Assembly: GCF_009857835.1 (NCBI RefSeq)
Contig: NZ_WWCL01000004.1
Span: 310,001 to 374,000, forward strand
Length of the DNA: 64,000 nt
From: Duganella fentianensis
GTDB taxonomy: Bacteria; Pseudomonadota; Gammaproteobacteria; Burkholderiales; Burkholderiaceae_D
Direction: 5' to 3'
Part shown: positions 8,395 to 19,487 of the stretch, one piece after another
How the letters are laid out: every line of letters begins with the position of its first letter
Position numbering within the stretch: the first letter of the stretch is position 1
The notes under the pieces: model-generated
Told to the model about the DNA's origin: nothing
Databases searched by the model: none
Seen by the model: the letters and a program-made list of their open reading frames with translations, nothing else
Position numbers and translations under genes: made by a program

Positions 8395-9768
8395 ATGATG
8401 ATCGAATCTCTCAAATACATACCGCATCCCAAGGAAGCCAATGAATCATTGGCTAAACACTTCACCGATCTGGCGCCCGCACTCAACGAACGACAGGCGG
8501 CGATAGAAAGTGCTCGCTGTCTGTATTGCTACGATGCGCCTTGCACACGCATCTGTCCTTCGGAGATCGATGTCGCCGCCTTCATCCGCAACATCCATGA
8601 CGGTAACGTGAATGGTGCTGCGGCCGGCATCCTGCAGCAGAACATACTCGGCGGCAGTTGCGCGCGCGTCTGCCCGACCGAAATCCTGTGCGAGGATAGC
8701 TGCGTGCGTAACCATGATGCGGAAGGTCAGCCCGTCAAGATCGGCCTGCTGCAGCGCTACGCTATCGATCACATGTCGTTTGCCGAACATCCGTTCAAAC
8801 GTGCTGCCAGCACGGGCAAGAAAATCGCCGTGGTGGGCGCCGGTCCGGCAGGGCTGTCGTGCGCACACCGCCTGGCCATGCTGGGCAATGATGTGGTGGT
8901 ATTCGAAGCCAGGGAAAAATCCGGTGGCCTCAATGAGTACGGCATTGCCAAGTACAAGCTGACCGATAACTTCGCGCAGAAGGAAGTGGAATTCCTGCTG
9001 CAGATAGGCGGCATCGAAATCCGTCATGGCCAGATCCTGGGCGGCAATCTGCAATTGAAGGACCTGCATGCGCAGTATGACGCCGTGTTCCTCGGCCTCG
9101 GTCTGGGCACCAGCAAGCAGCTGGGCCTGACGGGTGAAGATGCGCCGGGCTTGCTGGCCGCAGTGGAATATATCGCAGCGCTGCGCCAGACGGATGATCT
9201 GACCAGCCTGCCCGTACCTTCCTGCGCCATCGTCATTGGTGCTGGCAACACGGCCATCGATATGGCGGTGCAGATCCAGCGCCTCGGTGCGGAAGAAGTC
9301 ACGCTGGTGTATCGCCGTGGCTTCGAAGCGATGAGCGCGACGGAACACGAGCAGCACATCGCCAAAGAAAATCAGGTACGCATGCGCACGTGGGCCCAGC
9401 CGCAACAGGTGCTGCTGGACGATGCCGGCCGTGTGCGCGGTATGCGCTTCGAACGAACTGCCATGAACAACGGCCGTCTGGCTGGCACGGGTGAGACTTT
9501 CGAGATTGCGGCAGACGCCATCTTCAAAGCCATCGGTCAGAGTATGGACGAAACGAGCATCAGTGATCCACTGGCGAAGACGCTGAAACGCGACGGTGAC
9601 AAAATCCACGTCGACGATCAGTTCCGCACAGTGCTGCCACGTATCTACGCTGGCGGCGACTGTGTGGCGCCCGGGCAGGATCTGACCGTGCAGGCGGTAC
9701 AGCACGGCAAACTGGCGGCCATCGCCATCCACCAAGATATCAACGCACTGAAAGCGGAGGCCCAATAA
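8395..9768 (+). CDS. preT: Dihydropyrimidine dehydrogenase subunit PreT (NAD/FAD, Fe-S)
   Basis: 457 residues. The N-terminal domain has cysteine motifs for two [4Fe-4S] clusters: CLYCYDAPCTRICP near 41-54, then CARVCPTEILCEDSC near 85-100. An FAD-binding GAGPAGLS motif follows near 148, and a pyridine-nucleotide-binding GAGNTAID motif near 285. This matches PreT/PydX, the electron-input subunit of the two-subunit bacterial enzyme that interconverts uracil and thymine with their 5,6-dihydro forms. Two ATG codons are adjacent (8395 and 8398); the first is used. Its stop overlaps the start of preA by one base, as expected for stoichiometric subunits. Confidence 0.93.
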   Translation: MMIESLKYIPHPKEANESLAKHFTDLAPALNERQAAIESARCLYCYDAPCTRICPSEIDVAAFIRNIHDGNVNGAAAGILQQNILGGSCARVCPTEILCEDSCVRNHDAEGQPVKIGLLQRYAIDHMSFAEHPFKRAASTGKKIAVVGAGPAGLSCAHRLAMLGNDVVVFEAREKSGGLNEYGIAKYKLTDNFAQKEVEFLLQIGGIEIRHGQILGGNLQLKDLHAQYDAVFLGLGLGTSKQLGLTGEDAPGLLAAVEYIAALRQTDDLTSLPVPSCAIVIGAGNTAIDMAVQIQRLGAEEVTLVYRRGFEAMSATEHEQHIAKENQVRMRTWAQPQQVLLDDAGRVRGMRFERTAMNNGRLAGTGETFEIAADAIFKAIGQSMDETSISDPLAKTLKRDGDKIHVDDQFRTVLPRIYAGGDCVAPGQDLTVQAVQHGKLAAIAIHQDINALKAEAQ

Positions 9769-11060
9769 TGGCTGACCTGAGCATAGAATTCTGCGGGATC
9801 AAATCCATCAACCCGTTCTGGCTGGCGTCGGCGCCGCCAACGGACAAAGCCTACAACGTGGTACGCGCCTTCGAAGCTGGCTGGGGTGGCGTGGTGTGGA
9901 AGACGCTGGGCGAAGACCCGGCGGCTGTTAACGTCTCTTCGCGTTATTCTGCGCACTACGGCAAGAACCGCGAGGTGATAGGCTTTAACAATATCGAACT
10001 GATTACCGACCGTCCGCTGGAAGTGAATCTGCAGGAAATCACCCAGGTGAAGAAGGACTGGCCGGATCGCGTCATCATCGTCTCGCTGATGCTGCCGTGC
10101 GAAGAAAAACTCTGGGCCGATATTCTGCCGAAAGTGGAAGCGACCGGCGCTGACGGTATCGAACTGAATTTCGGCTGCCCGCACGGTATGCCGGAGCGGG
10201 GCATGGGCGCAGCAGTAGGGCAGGTGCCCGAGTACGTGGAGATGGTGACGCGCTGGTGCAAGACGCACAGCAAACTGCCCGTAATCGTCAAGCTTACGCC
10301 GAATATCACCGACATCCGTGCACCGGCCCGCGCTGCCAAGGCTGGTGGTGCCGATGCCGTCTCGCTGATCAATACCATCAACTCCATCACCCATCTCGAT
10401 CTGGATCAGATGGTGGCTTTCCCTGTTGTGGGCGGGGCCAGCACGCACGGCGGCTACTGCGGTTCCGCCGTCAAACCGATCGCGCTGAACATGGTGGCGG
10501 AAATCGCGCGCGATCCGGCCACTCGTGGCATCCCTATCTCGGGTATTGGCGGCATCGGCAACTGGCGCGATGCGGCCGAATTCATGGCGCTCGGCGCAGG
10601 CTGCGTGCAGGTCTGTACGGCCGCCATGCTGCATGGCTTCCGCATCGTCGAACAGATGAAGGATGGCCTGTCGCGCTGGATGGACGAGAAGGGCTACAGC
10701 AGCATCAGTGATTTCGTCGGCAAGGCCGTGCCGAACACCACGGACTGGAAATACCTGAACATGAACTATCAGGTCATCGCCCAGATCAATCAGGATGACT
10801 GCATCAAGTGCGGCCGCTGCTATGTGGCTTGCGAGGATACTTCGCACCAGTCGATCAACCAGCTGATCGATGCTGCCGGTGTGCGTACCTACGAAGTCAA
10901 TAAGGAAGAATGCGTAGGCTGCAATCTGTGCGAGATCACTTGTCCGGTGCAAGGCTGCATCACCATGGTGCCGCAGAACACAGGCAAGCCTTATATGAAC
11001 TGGACGCAGGATCCGCGTAACCCGCGCGCGGAAGCGGTAAAAGCGGCTGAAACAGCATAG
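9768..11060 (+). CDS. preA: NAD-dependent dihydropyrimidine dehydrogenase subunit PreA
   Basis: 430 residues. The first 320 form the FMN-binding dihydroorotate-dehydrogenase-like barrel, with the active-site cysteine in NFGCPHGMPERGMG (C137). The C-terminus holds two ferredoxin motifs, CIKCGRCYVAC and CVGCNLCEITCP, for two [4Fe-4S] clusters. PreA is the catalytic subunit that works with PreT on uracil and thymine. The start ATG shares one base with the preT stop, and GCGGAGG lies just upstream. Cytoplasmic. In catabolic clusters like this one the reductive direction (uracil to dihydrouracil) is the expected one. Confidence 0.95.
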   Translation: MADLSIEFCGIKSINPFWLASAPPTDKAYNVVRAFEAGWGGVVWKTLGEDPAAVNVSSRYSAHYGKNREVIGFNNIELITDRPLEVNLQEITQVKKDWPDRVIIVSLMLPCEEKLWADILPKVEATGADGIELNFGCPHGMPERGMGAAVGQVPEYVEMVTRWCKTHSKLPVIVKLTPNITDIRAPARAAKAGGADAVSLINTINSITHLDLDQMVAFPVVGGASTHGGYCGSAVKPIALNMVAEIARDPATRGIPISGIGGIGNWRDAAEFMALGAGCVQVCTAAMLHGFRIVEQMKDGLSRWMDEKGYSSISDFVGKAVPNTTDWKYLNMNYQVIAQINQDDCIKCGRCYVACEDTSHQSINQLIDAAGVRTYEVNKEECVGCNLCEITCPVQGCITMVPQNTGKPYMNWTQDPRNPRAEAVKAAETA

Positions 11061-11141
11061 GGGCAAAGACTTCAGGAGGCAGTGAGTTAGGTACGAAACT
11101 TGCAGCGTTGGCGTATAGTTCAATTTTCTGGAGAATGCCCC

Positions 11142-14034
<2,893 letters not shown>

Positions 14035-14052
14035 TGGTGAAGGAGTAGAGCG

Positions 14053-15288
14053 ATGAGTGATATGCGGATTAATGGCCAGCGTCTGTGGGACTCGCTGATG
14101 GAACTGGCGCAGATAGGCGCCACTGCCAAAGGCGGTGTGAAACGTCTGGCGCTGACGGATCTGGACAAGCAGGGGCGCGACCTCGTGGTGCGCTGGGGCC
14201 GCGAGGCAGGCATGTCGGTTACGGTCGACCAGATCGGCAATGTCTTCATGCGCCGCGAAGGCACTAATAATGCGCTGCCGCCTGTGATGACGGGCAGCCA
14301 TATCGACACCCAGCCGACCGGTGGCAAATTCGATGGCAACTACGGCGTGCTGGCCGGACTCGAAGTGGTGCGTACGCTGAATGATCTGAACATCCGTACG
14401 GAAGCGCCTATCGAAGTCGCGTTCTGGACCAATGAAGAAGGTTCGCGCTTTGTGCCGGTGATGATGGGTTCCGGCGTCTTCTGCGGTGCCTTCACGCTGG
14501 AGACGGCGTATGCCGCGCGCGATACGGAAGGCAAGAGCGTAGGCGAGGAACTGGCGCGCATAGGCTACAAGGGCGAGCAGGTGCCGGGCGACCATCCTAT
14601 CGGCGCCTACTTCGAAACCCATATCGAGCAGGGGCCAGTGCTGGAAGATGCCGACAAAGTGATAGGCGTAGTGCCTGCCGTGATGGGCCTGTCGTGGTAT
14701 GACTGCGTGGTGAAAGGCATGGAAGCGCATGCGGGACCGACGCCCATGGGCTTGCGCAAGGATGCGCTACAGGTGGCGACGCGCATCATGCAGCAGGTGG
14801 TGGCGATAGCCGACCGCTATCCGCCGTATGGCCGTGGCACGGTGGGCATGGTGCAGGTGTTCCCCAACAGTCGCAATGTGATTCCGGGCGAGGTGAAGTT
14901 CAGCATCGACCTGCGCAATGTGAACGACGAGCTGCTCAACACCATGCACGAGGAAATGCTGGCGTATATCGAGCAGACCCGCAAGGATACGGGGCTGGAG
15001 ATTTCCATCGAGCGGGTGTCCTACTATCCGCCTTGCCCCTTCCATCCCGACTGCGTGGATGCGGTGCGCAAGGCCACGGCTAAACTGGGCTACTCCACCA
15101 TGGATGTGGTGTCCGGCGCTGGCCATGATGCGATCTACACGGCGCGACTGGCACCATCGGGCATGATCTTCGTGCCGTGCAAGGACGGCATCAGCCATAA
15201 CGAGATCGAGGATGCCAAGGCCGAGCATCTGGAAGCGGGCTGCAACGTGCTGCTGCACGCCATGCTGGAACGGGCGCGCGCGGCGTAA
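14053..15288 (+). CDS. Zn-dependent N-carbamoyl-beta-alanine amidohydrolase (beta-ureidopropionase type)
   Basis: 411 residues, M20-type amidase/hydantoinase/carbamoylase family. Metal ligands are visible in GSHIDTQPTGGKFDG (H83, D94) and TNEEGSRF (E128/E129). GAGHDA and CKDGISHNEIE form the C-terminal signature. The family hydrolyses N-carbamoyl-amino acids to amino acid, CO2 and ammonium. Directly after dihydropyrimidinase, N-carbamoyl-beta-alanine is the expected substrate and beta-alanine the product, which feeds the transaminase at the head of the cluster. AAGGAG supports the start. It ends the catabolic operon, and a hairpin follows. It is related to the AllC domain of the convergent gene next door but is a separate enzyme. 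Confidence 0.9.
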   Translation: MSDMRINGQRLWDSLMELAQIGATAKGGVKRLALTDLDKQGRDLVVRWGREAGMSVTVDQIGNVFMRREGTNNALPPVMTGSHIDTQPTGGKFDGNYGVLAGLEVVRTLNDLNIRTEAPIEVAFWTNEEGSRFVPVMMGSGVFCGAFTLETAYAARDTEGKSVGEELARIGYKGEQVPGDHPIGAYFETHIEQGPVLEDADKVIGVVPAVMGLSWYDCVVKGMEAHAGPTPMGLRKDALQVATRIMQQVVAIADRYPPYGRGTVGMVQVFPNSRNVIPGEVKFSIDLRNVNDELLNTMHEEMLAYIEQTRKDTGLEISIERVSYYPPCPFHPDCVDAVRKATAKLGYSTMDVVSGAGHDAIYTARLAPSGMIFVPCKDGISHNEIEDAKAEHLEAGCNVLLHAMLERARAA

Positions 15289-15295
15289 ATGGCGA

Positions 15296-15329
15296 GCCGC
15301 TGCCCCCGCAGTGATGCGGGTTCAGCGGC
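15296..15329. terminator. Hairpin between convergent genes
   Basis: Two nested stems: GCCGCTG at 15296-15302 pairs with CAGCGGC at 15323-15329, and CCCGCA at 15305-15310 pairs with TGCGGG at 15315-15320. It lies between the pyrimidine operon end and the convergent uraD-allC end and probably serves both. There is no clear T-run. Confidence 0.6.
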
Positions 15330-15337
15330 GCGGGGTA

Positions 15338-17101
15338 TTACTGATAATTGCGCAGGAAGTCCAGCAGTACCTGCGCCGCCAGTTCGGCATCATCTGCCGT
15401 CATGGTTTCCAGCGGGTTGTGGCTGATGCCGCCATTGCCGCAGCGGGTGAACAGCATGGCCACATCGGTGATGGCCGCCATGGCCATGGCATCATGGCCC
15501 GCACCGGACAGCAGATCGAAACGCGGCAAGCCCGCGCGTTCCACCGCAGCGCCCAGTTGCTGCATCAGGCGCGGTGCGCAAGGCACGGCTGCCACATCGA
15601 CGATAGATTCCAGCGTGAATTCGATCTGGCGCTCGGCACAGATGCGCGCTATTCCTTGCTTGATATCGTTGACCGCTGCCATCCGCACGGCGTCATCGGC
15701 CGCGCGGATATCCAGCGACAGACGGCAGACACCGGGCACCACATTGACCGAGCCGTTCGGTACTTGTAACTGTCCCACTGTACCCACCAGTGCCAGTGCC
15801 TGCGTGCAGCGCTGCTCCACCAGTAGCACGATTTCGGCGGCCGCTGCGGCAGCATCTTTGCGCATATTCATAGGCGTGGTGCCAGCATGGCTGGCCAGCC
15901 CCGTCAGCTCGACCAGATAGCGCGAGCTACCGGCTATCGCGCTGACCACGCCCAGCGGCAGGTCATGCTCCAGCAGCACAGGGCCTTGTTCGATATGCAC
16001 TTCCACAAACGCTAGCAGCTTGGCCGGATCGCGTGCGATGGCAGCGATGGCATGCACGTCGTGGCCAGCCGCGAGGATAGCATCGCGCATGGTTACACCA
16101 TCGGCATCGGTCTGGTCCAGTAGGGCCGGATCGAAGCGGCCCGTGATGGCATTACTGCCGAGGAAGGTACTGCGGAAGCGTACGCCTTCTTCTTCCGCGA
16201 AGCCCACTACTTCAAGGTGGTAGGGCAGGCGTTCGCCGCGCTGGTGCAGATGCTGTACCACGGCGATAGGCAGCAGGATGCCTAGCCGGCCATCGTACTT
16301 GCCGCCGTTGCGCACGGTGTCGTAGTGCGAGCCCGTCATCAGTGTTGGCGCATTGGCGTCAGCGGCGTGGTACACGCCTACTACATTGCCGACCGCATCG
16401 ATGTACGCTTCCATGCCGGCCTGCTGCATCCATGCCAGCAGCTGCGCCGCCGTTTGCTGGTGCGCCGGCGTCAGGTAGGCGCAGGTGAGGTCGAAGTCCT
16501 GGTCGCCGCTGTTGTCGGCGTCGCTGATTGCGCCTATCTGTTCGCTCCACTGCATGATCTGCGGGCCAAAGGCCAGCGACACGCCTAGCAGGTCGTTGAT
16601 GCGTAACTCGGCGATGCGTTTAATCTGGCGCAGGCACTCGGCGATTTCGTCGGCGCGCTGATTTTTCAGGCGGCGGCTAAAGGTCGATATGATCGCCCGC
16701 CGCGTCAGGCCCTGTCCGTCCGGCCCTTTGACGGCGAGGATGAAGGGGAAGCCGAAGCGGGCGTTGTAGTCGGCATTGAGCTGGTGCAGGGTAGCGAATT
16801 CTTCGGCGCTGCACAGGTGCAGGCCGGATTTGGCCTGTTCATGGGTCGATTCAGCCGTCAGCTGGCCGCTGATGGCCGCCTTGCCCGCCAGTTCGGGGTG
16901 GGCGCGGATCAGGCCTAGCTGTTCGTCCAGCGTGGCGCTGCTGACGACGGCCAGCAAGGCCTGTTTGAGTGCCGTGACGCTGGCGAACGGGCGCGCAGCG
17001 GCAGCCCGCTCCGGTATCCATGGCGAGTGTTCGTAGATACCGCGCAGGCGGTCGATAAAGCTGGCGGCATCGCAGCTATTCAGTTCGGAGAGTGTGGTCA
17101 T
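15338..17101 (-). CDS. OHCU decarboxylase - allantoate amidohydrolase fusion
   Basis: 587 residues joining two enzymes. Residues about 1-168 are UraD: IRAHPELAG, STHEQAKSGL, and FGFPFILAVKG lead to S-allantoin from 2-oxo-4-hydroxy-4-carboxy-5-ureidoimidazoline. Residues about 177-587 are an AllC-type M20 amidohydrolase with GSHYDTVRNGGKYDG, FAEEEGVRF and GAGHDA, which degrades allantoate. The two activities are not consecutive: allantoinase comes between them and is not in this window, nor is HIU hydrolase. The gene is convergent to the pyrimidine operon and faces away from puuD, with a LysR gene between. Both domains look intact. Domain identities are firm; channelling between them is not implied. 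Confidence 0.91.
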   Translation of the reverse strand: MTTLSELNSCDAASFIDRLRGIYEHSPWIPERAAAARPFASVTALKQALLAVVSSATLDEQLGLIRAHPELAGKAAISGQLTAESTHEQAKSGLHLCSAEEFATLHQLNADYNARFGFPFILAVKGPDGQGLTRRAIISTFSRRLKNQRADEIAECLRQIKRIAELRINDLLGVSLAFGPQIMQWSEQIGAISDADNSGDQDFDLTCAYLTPAHQQTAAQLLAWMQQAGMEAYIDAVGNVVGVYHAADANAPTLMTGSHYDTVRNGGKYDGRLGILLPIAVVQHLHQRGERLPYHLEVVGFAEEEGVRFRSTFLGSNAITGRFDPALLDQTDADGVTMRDAILAAGHDVHAIAAIARDPAKLLAFVEVHIEQGPVLLEHDLPLGVVSAIAGSSRYLVELTGLASHAGTTPMNMRKDAAAAAAEIVLLVEQRCTQALALVGTVGQLQVPNGSVNVVPGVCRLSLDIRAADDAVRMAAVNDIKQGIARICAERQIEFTLESIVDVAAVPCAPRLMQQLGAAVERAGLPRFDLLSGAGHDAMAMAAITDVAMLFTRCGNGGISHNPLETMTADDAELAAQVLLDFLRNYQ

Positions 17102-17183
17102 AGCCTAGTGTAGCCTTTCCATGCTGCGCTGGTATATGTCTACCTGCCTAGCGTTTATAAGCGGGTGCTTACTTCGGCGGCGT

Positions 17184-18119
17184 CTATTTCACCAATGCCT
17201 TGGCCGCTGCCGATACCTGCTCGCGCAGCCACTTGTGTTCTGGCGCCTGATGCACGCGTTCATGCCACAGCTGGTAGAAGCGCATGGCAGGGAATTTGAC
17301 GGGCACCGTAAAGCTTTTGAGCGGCATGCTGCGTTCGTAGAAGCGTACGAACTGGCGGCCTGTGGTCAGTACCAGATCGGTCTGGGTCAGCATGTAGGGG
17401 ATCAGGCCGAAATAGGCCGATTCCACCGCGACGTTACGCTGCAGGCCCTGGGTTTCGAGAAAGGCGTCGATGACGCCCTGATAGCCGGGCAGCATCTGGG
17501 TTGGCGCCACATGGGGCAGTGCCAGATATTCGTTGAGCGTCATGGCATCGCTGGCCGTGCGTAGCGCATACGGGCAGTCCGCGCGCATGACGCAGATGAT
17601 GGGGTCCTCGAACAGCTTGGACATGTGCAGGTGGGCCGGCGGTTCTTCCCAGTTGGCGATGACCAGATCCATGTCGCCATCGGACAGCAGGCGTACATAG
17701 TCCACGCCGGGACCCAGACTATGGATTTTCACCCGGCTGTTGGGCGAGCCCCGGCGCAGCAGGGCCACCAGATTGGGCAGGAACTGGCTATCCAGATAGT
17801 CTGGTGCGGCGATGTGGAAGGTGCGCGCTTCGTCCTGTGGCTGGAAGGGCTGCTTTTTCAGGAACAGGTTTTCCGTTTCGTCGAGGATGCGCTTGGCCGG
17901 TGCCAGCAGGCTTTCGCCGTGCTGGGTGGGCACCATGCCGCGTGCGCCGCGCACCAGCAAAGGGTCGCCCGTCAGCTCGCGCAGCTTGCGCAGCGAAGCC
18001 GAGATGGAAGGCTGCGGCTGATTGAGTTTGAGAGCGACGCGTGAAACGTTTTTCTCCACCAGCAGCAGGTAAAGTATGCGGATCAGGTGTAGATCCAGAT
18101 GTTGCGGCAGGGCGGCCAT
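17184..18119 (-). CDS. LysR family transcriptional regulator
   Basis: 311 residues. The N-terminal winged helix is unmistakable: LDLHLIRILYLLLVEKNVSR, then PSISASLRKLRELTGDPLLVR and PTQHGE, the NodD/LeuO-like LysR subgroup. The rest is a periplasmic-binding-like effector domain. It is transcribed divergently from puuD across a 143-bp AT-rich gap, and its 3' end is next to the UraD-AllC fusion. Regulation of urate/ureide use is therefore likely, with a purine-derived effector as inference. Confidence 0.88.
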   Translation of the reverse strand: MAALPQHLDLHLIRILYLLLVEKNVSRVALKLNQPQPSISASLRKLRELTGDPLLVRGARGMVPTQHGESLLAPAKRILDETENLFLKKQPFQPQDEARTFHIAAPDYLDSQFLPNLVALLRRGSPNSRVKIHSLGPGVDYVRLLSDGDMDLVIANWEEPPAHLHMSKLFEDPIICVMRADCPYALRTASDAMTLNEYLALPHVAPTQMLPGYQGVIDAFLETQGLQRNVAVESAYFGLIPYMLTQTDLVLTTGRQFVRFYERSMPLKSFTVPVKFPAMRFYQLWHERVHQAPEHKWLREQVSAAAKALVK

Positions 18120-18159
18120 GGGCGTGATTCTTGGACTGAGAACAGATAGTTATACGAAA

Positions 18160-18190
18160 ATGAATATGTTTAATATACTCTAATGTTCAT
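18160..18190. promoter_or_regulatory. Inverted repeat in lysR-puuD gap, candidate LysR site
   Basis: ATGAATAT at 18160-18167 and ATGTTCAT at 18183-18190 are inverted with one mismatch, 15 bp apart, in the AT-rich divergent region. LysR proteins usually bind dyads of about this size between their own gene and the target. It contains TATACT, a possible -10 for puuD. Confidence 0.45.
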
Positions 18191-18262
18191 GTGGTCGTCA
18201 GCAAATCCGTTTATCTTCTGTAAATTAGCCACAGTGCCGTTTAAAGAAAACCGAAAGCATTC

Positions 18263-19477
18263 ATGGAACTCATCGACTATCTGATCCCGTATGGCCTCGA
18301 GTGGCTGAACCTGATCGTGCGCTGGCTGCACGTCATCACCGGCATTGCATGGATAGGCGCGTCGTTCTATTTCGTCTGGCTGGATAATTCCATCCGTCCG
18401 CCTGCACCGGGTTCCGAGCTGGCCAGGAAGGGTGTGTCCGGTGAGCTGTGGGCCGTGCATGGTGGTGGCTTCTACAATCCGCAAAAATATCTAGTGGCAC
18501 CGGCCGAACTGCCCAAGGAACTGCACTGGTTCAAATGGGAGGCTTATACCACCTGGCTGTCCGGTATTGCGCTGCTGACCATCGCCTACTACTTCAATGC
18601 GCAGGCCATGCTGGTGGATAAATCCGTGGCGGACCTGAGCAGCCTGCAGGCCATCGGCATAGGTGTGGGTACGCTGGTGCTGGGCTGGACGGTGTACGAC
18701 CTGCTGTGCCGTTCGCCGCTGGGCAAGCATGATCTGTGGTTCGGCATTGTGATCTTTATCCTGATCGTGGCAGCTGCGTATGGCCTGACCCATGTGCTGA
18801 GCGGCCGCGCCGCCTACATCCACGTGGGTGCGCTGATCGGCACCATCATGGTGGGCAATGTGCTGATGCTGATTATTCCCGGTCAGCGCAAGATGGTGGA
18901 AGCCATGTCCGCTGGCCGTTTGCCCGATCCTGTGCACGGCCAGAAGGCCAAGCAGCGCAGCGTGCACAATAACTACTTCACGTTGCCCGTGCTGTTCATC
19001 ATGATCAGCAACCACTACGCCATGACTTACCGCCACGAGCAGGCCTGGCTGGTGCTGGCCTTCATCATGGCAGCCGGTGTCAGCATCCGTCACTTCTTCA
19101 ATCTGCGCCACAAAGGGCGCGTGGAATGGCGCTATCCGTTGCTCGGTATTGCGCTGTTGCTGGCGGTGGCGGTGGCGATCGCACCGGCCCGTCCGAAAGC
19201 CGTGGCGGTAGCGGATCCGGCGGCGCAGACGAACAAGGTAGCGGCCATCGTGGCGCAGCGCTGCGTGTCCTGCCACTCGGCCCATCCGACCCAGCCCGGC
19301 TTTGCCACGGCACCCGCCGGGGTAGCGCTGGACCAGCCGGAACAGATACGTCAGAACGCAGAAAAAATCTACAAGCAGGCGGTGCAGCTGAAAGCCATGC
19401 CGCTGGCTAATCTGACCAATATGACCGAGGCTGAACGGGCGCAGATTGCGCTGTGGTTCGAGTCCGGTGCCAAGTGA
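18263..19477 (+). CDS. puuD: Membrane urate hydroxylase PuuD with cytochrome c domain
   Basis: 404 residues. The first 310 carry about eight hydrophobic segments of the DUF989 type, beginning WLNLIVRWLHVITGIAWIG, with conserved RKMVEAMSAG and HNNYFTLPVLFIMISNHY. A C-terminal class I cytochrome c has CVSCH at 334-338 and a possible axial methionine in KAMPL or TNM. This is the layout of PuuD, a membrane-bound enzyme that oxidises urate to 5-hydroxyisourate and passes electrons to the respiratory chain instead of making hydrogen peroxide. The divergent LysR gene and the UraD-AllC fusion nearby fit. The heme domain lies on the periplasmic side by analogy. Confidence 0.9.
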   Translation: MELIDYLIPYGLEWLNLIVRWLHVITGIAWIGASFYFVWLDNSIRPPAPGSELARKGVSGELWAVHGGGFYNPQKYLVAPAELPKELHWFKWEAYTTWLSGIALLTIAYYFNAQAMLVDKSVADLSSLQAIGIGVGTLVLGWTVYDLLCRSPLGKHDLWFGIVIFILIVAAAYGLTHVLSGRAAYIHVGALIGTIMVGNVLMLIIPGQRKMVEAMSAGRLPDPVHGQKAKQRSVHNNYFTLPVLFIMISNHYAMTYRHEQAWLVLAFIMAAGVSIRHFFNLRHKGRVEWRYPLLGIALLLAVAVAIAPARPKAVAVADPAAQTNKVAAIVAQRCVSCHSAHPTQPGFATAPAGVALDQPEQIRQNAEKIYKQAVQLKAMPLANLTNMTEAERAQIALWFESGAK

Positions 19478-19487
19478 GAACCTGAAT

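Noticed and set aside
11061-11141. Separate promoter before the NCS1 transporter
   Set aside because: TTGCAG and TATAGT occur, but with 8 bp between them; no pair with correct spacing was found, though a weak promoter cannot be excluded.
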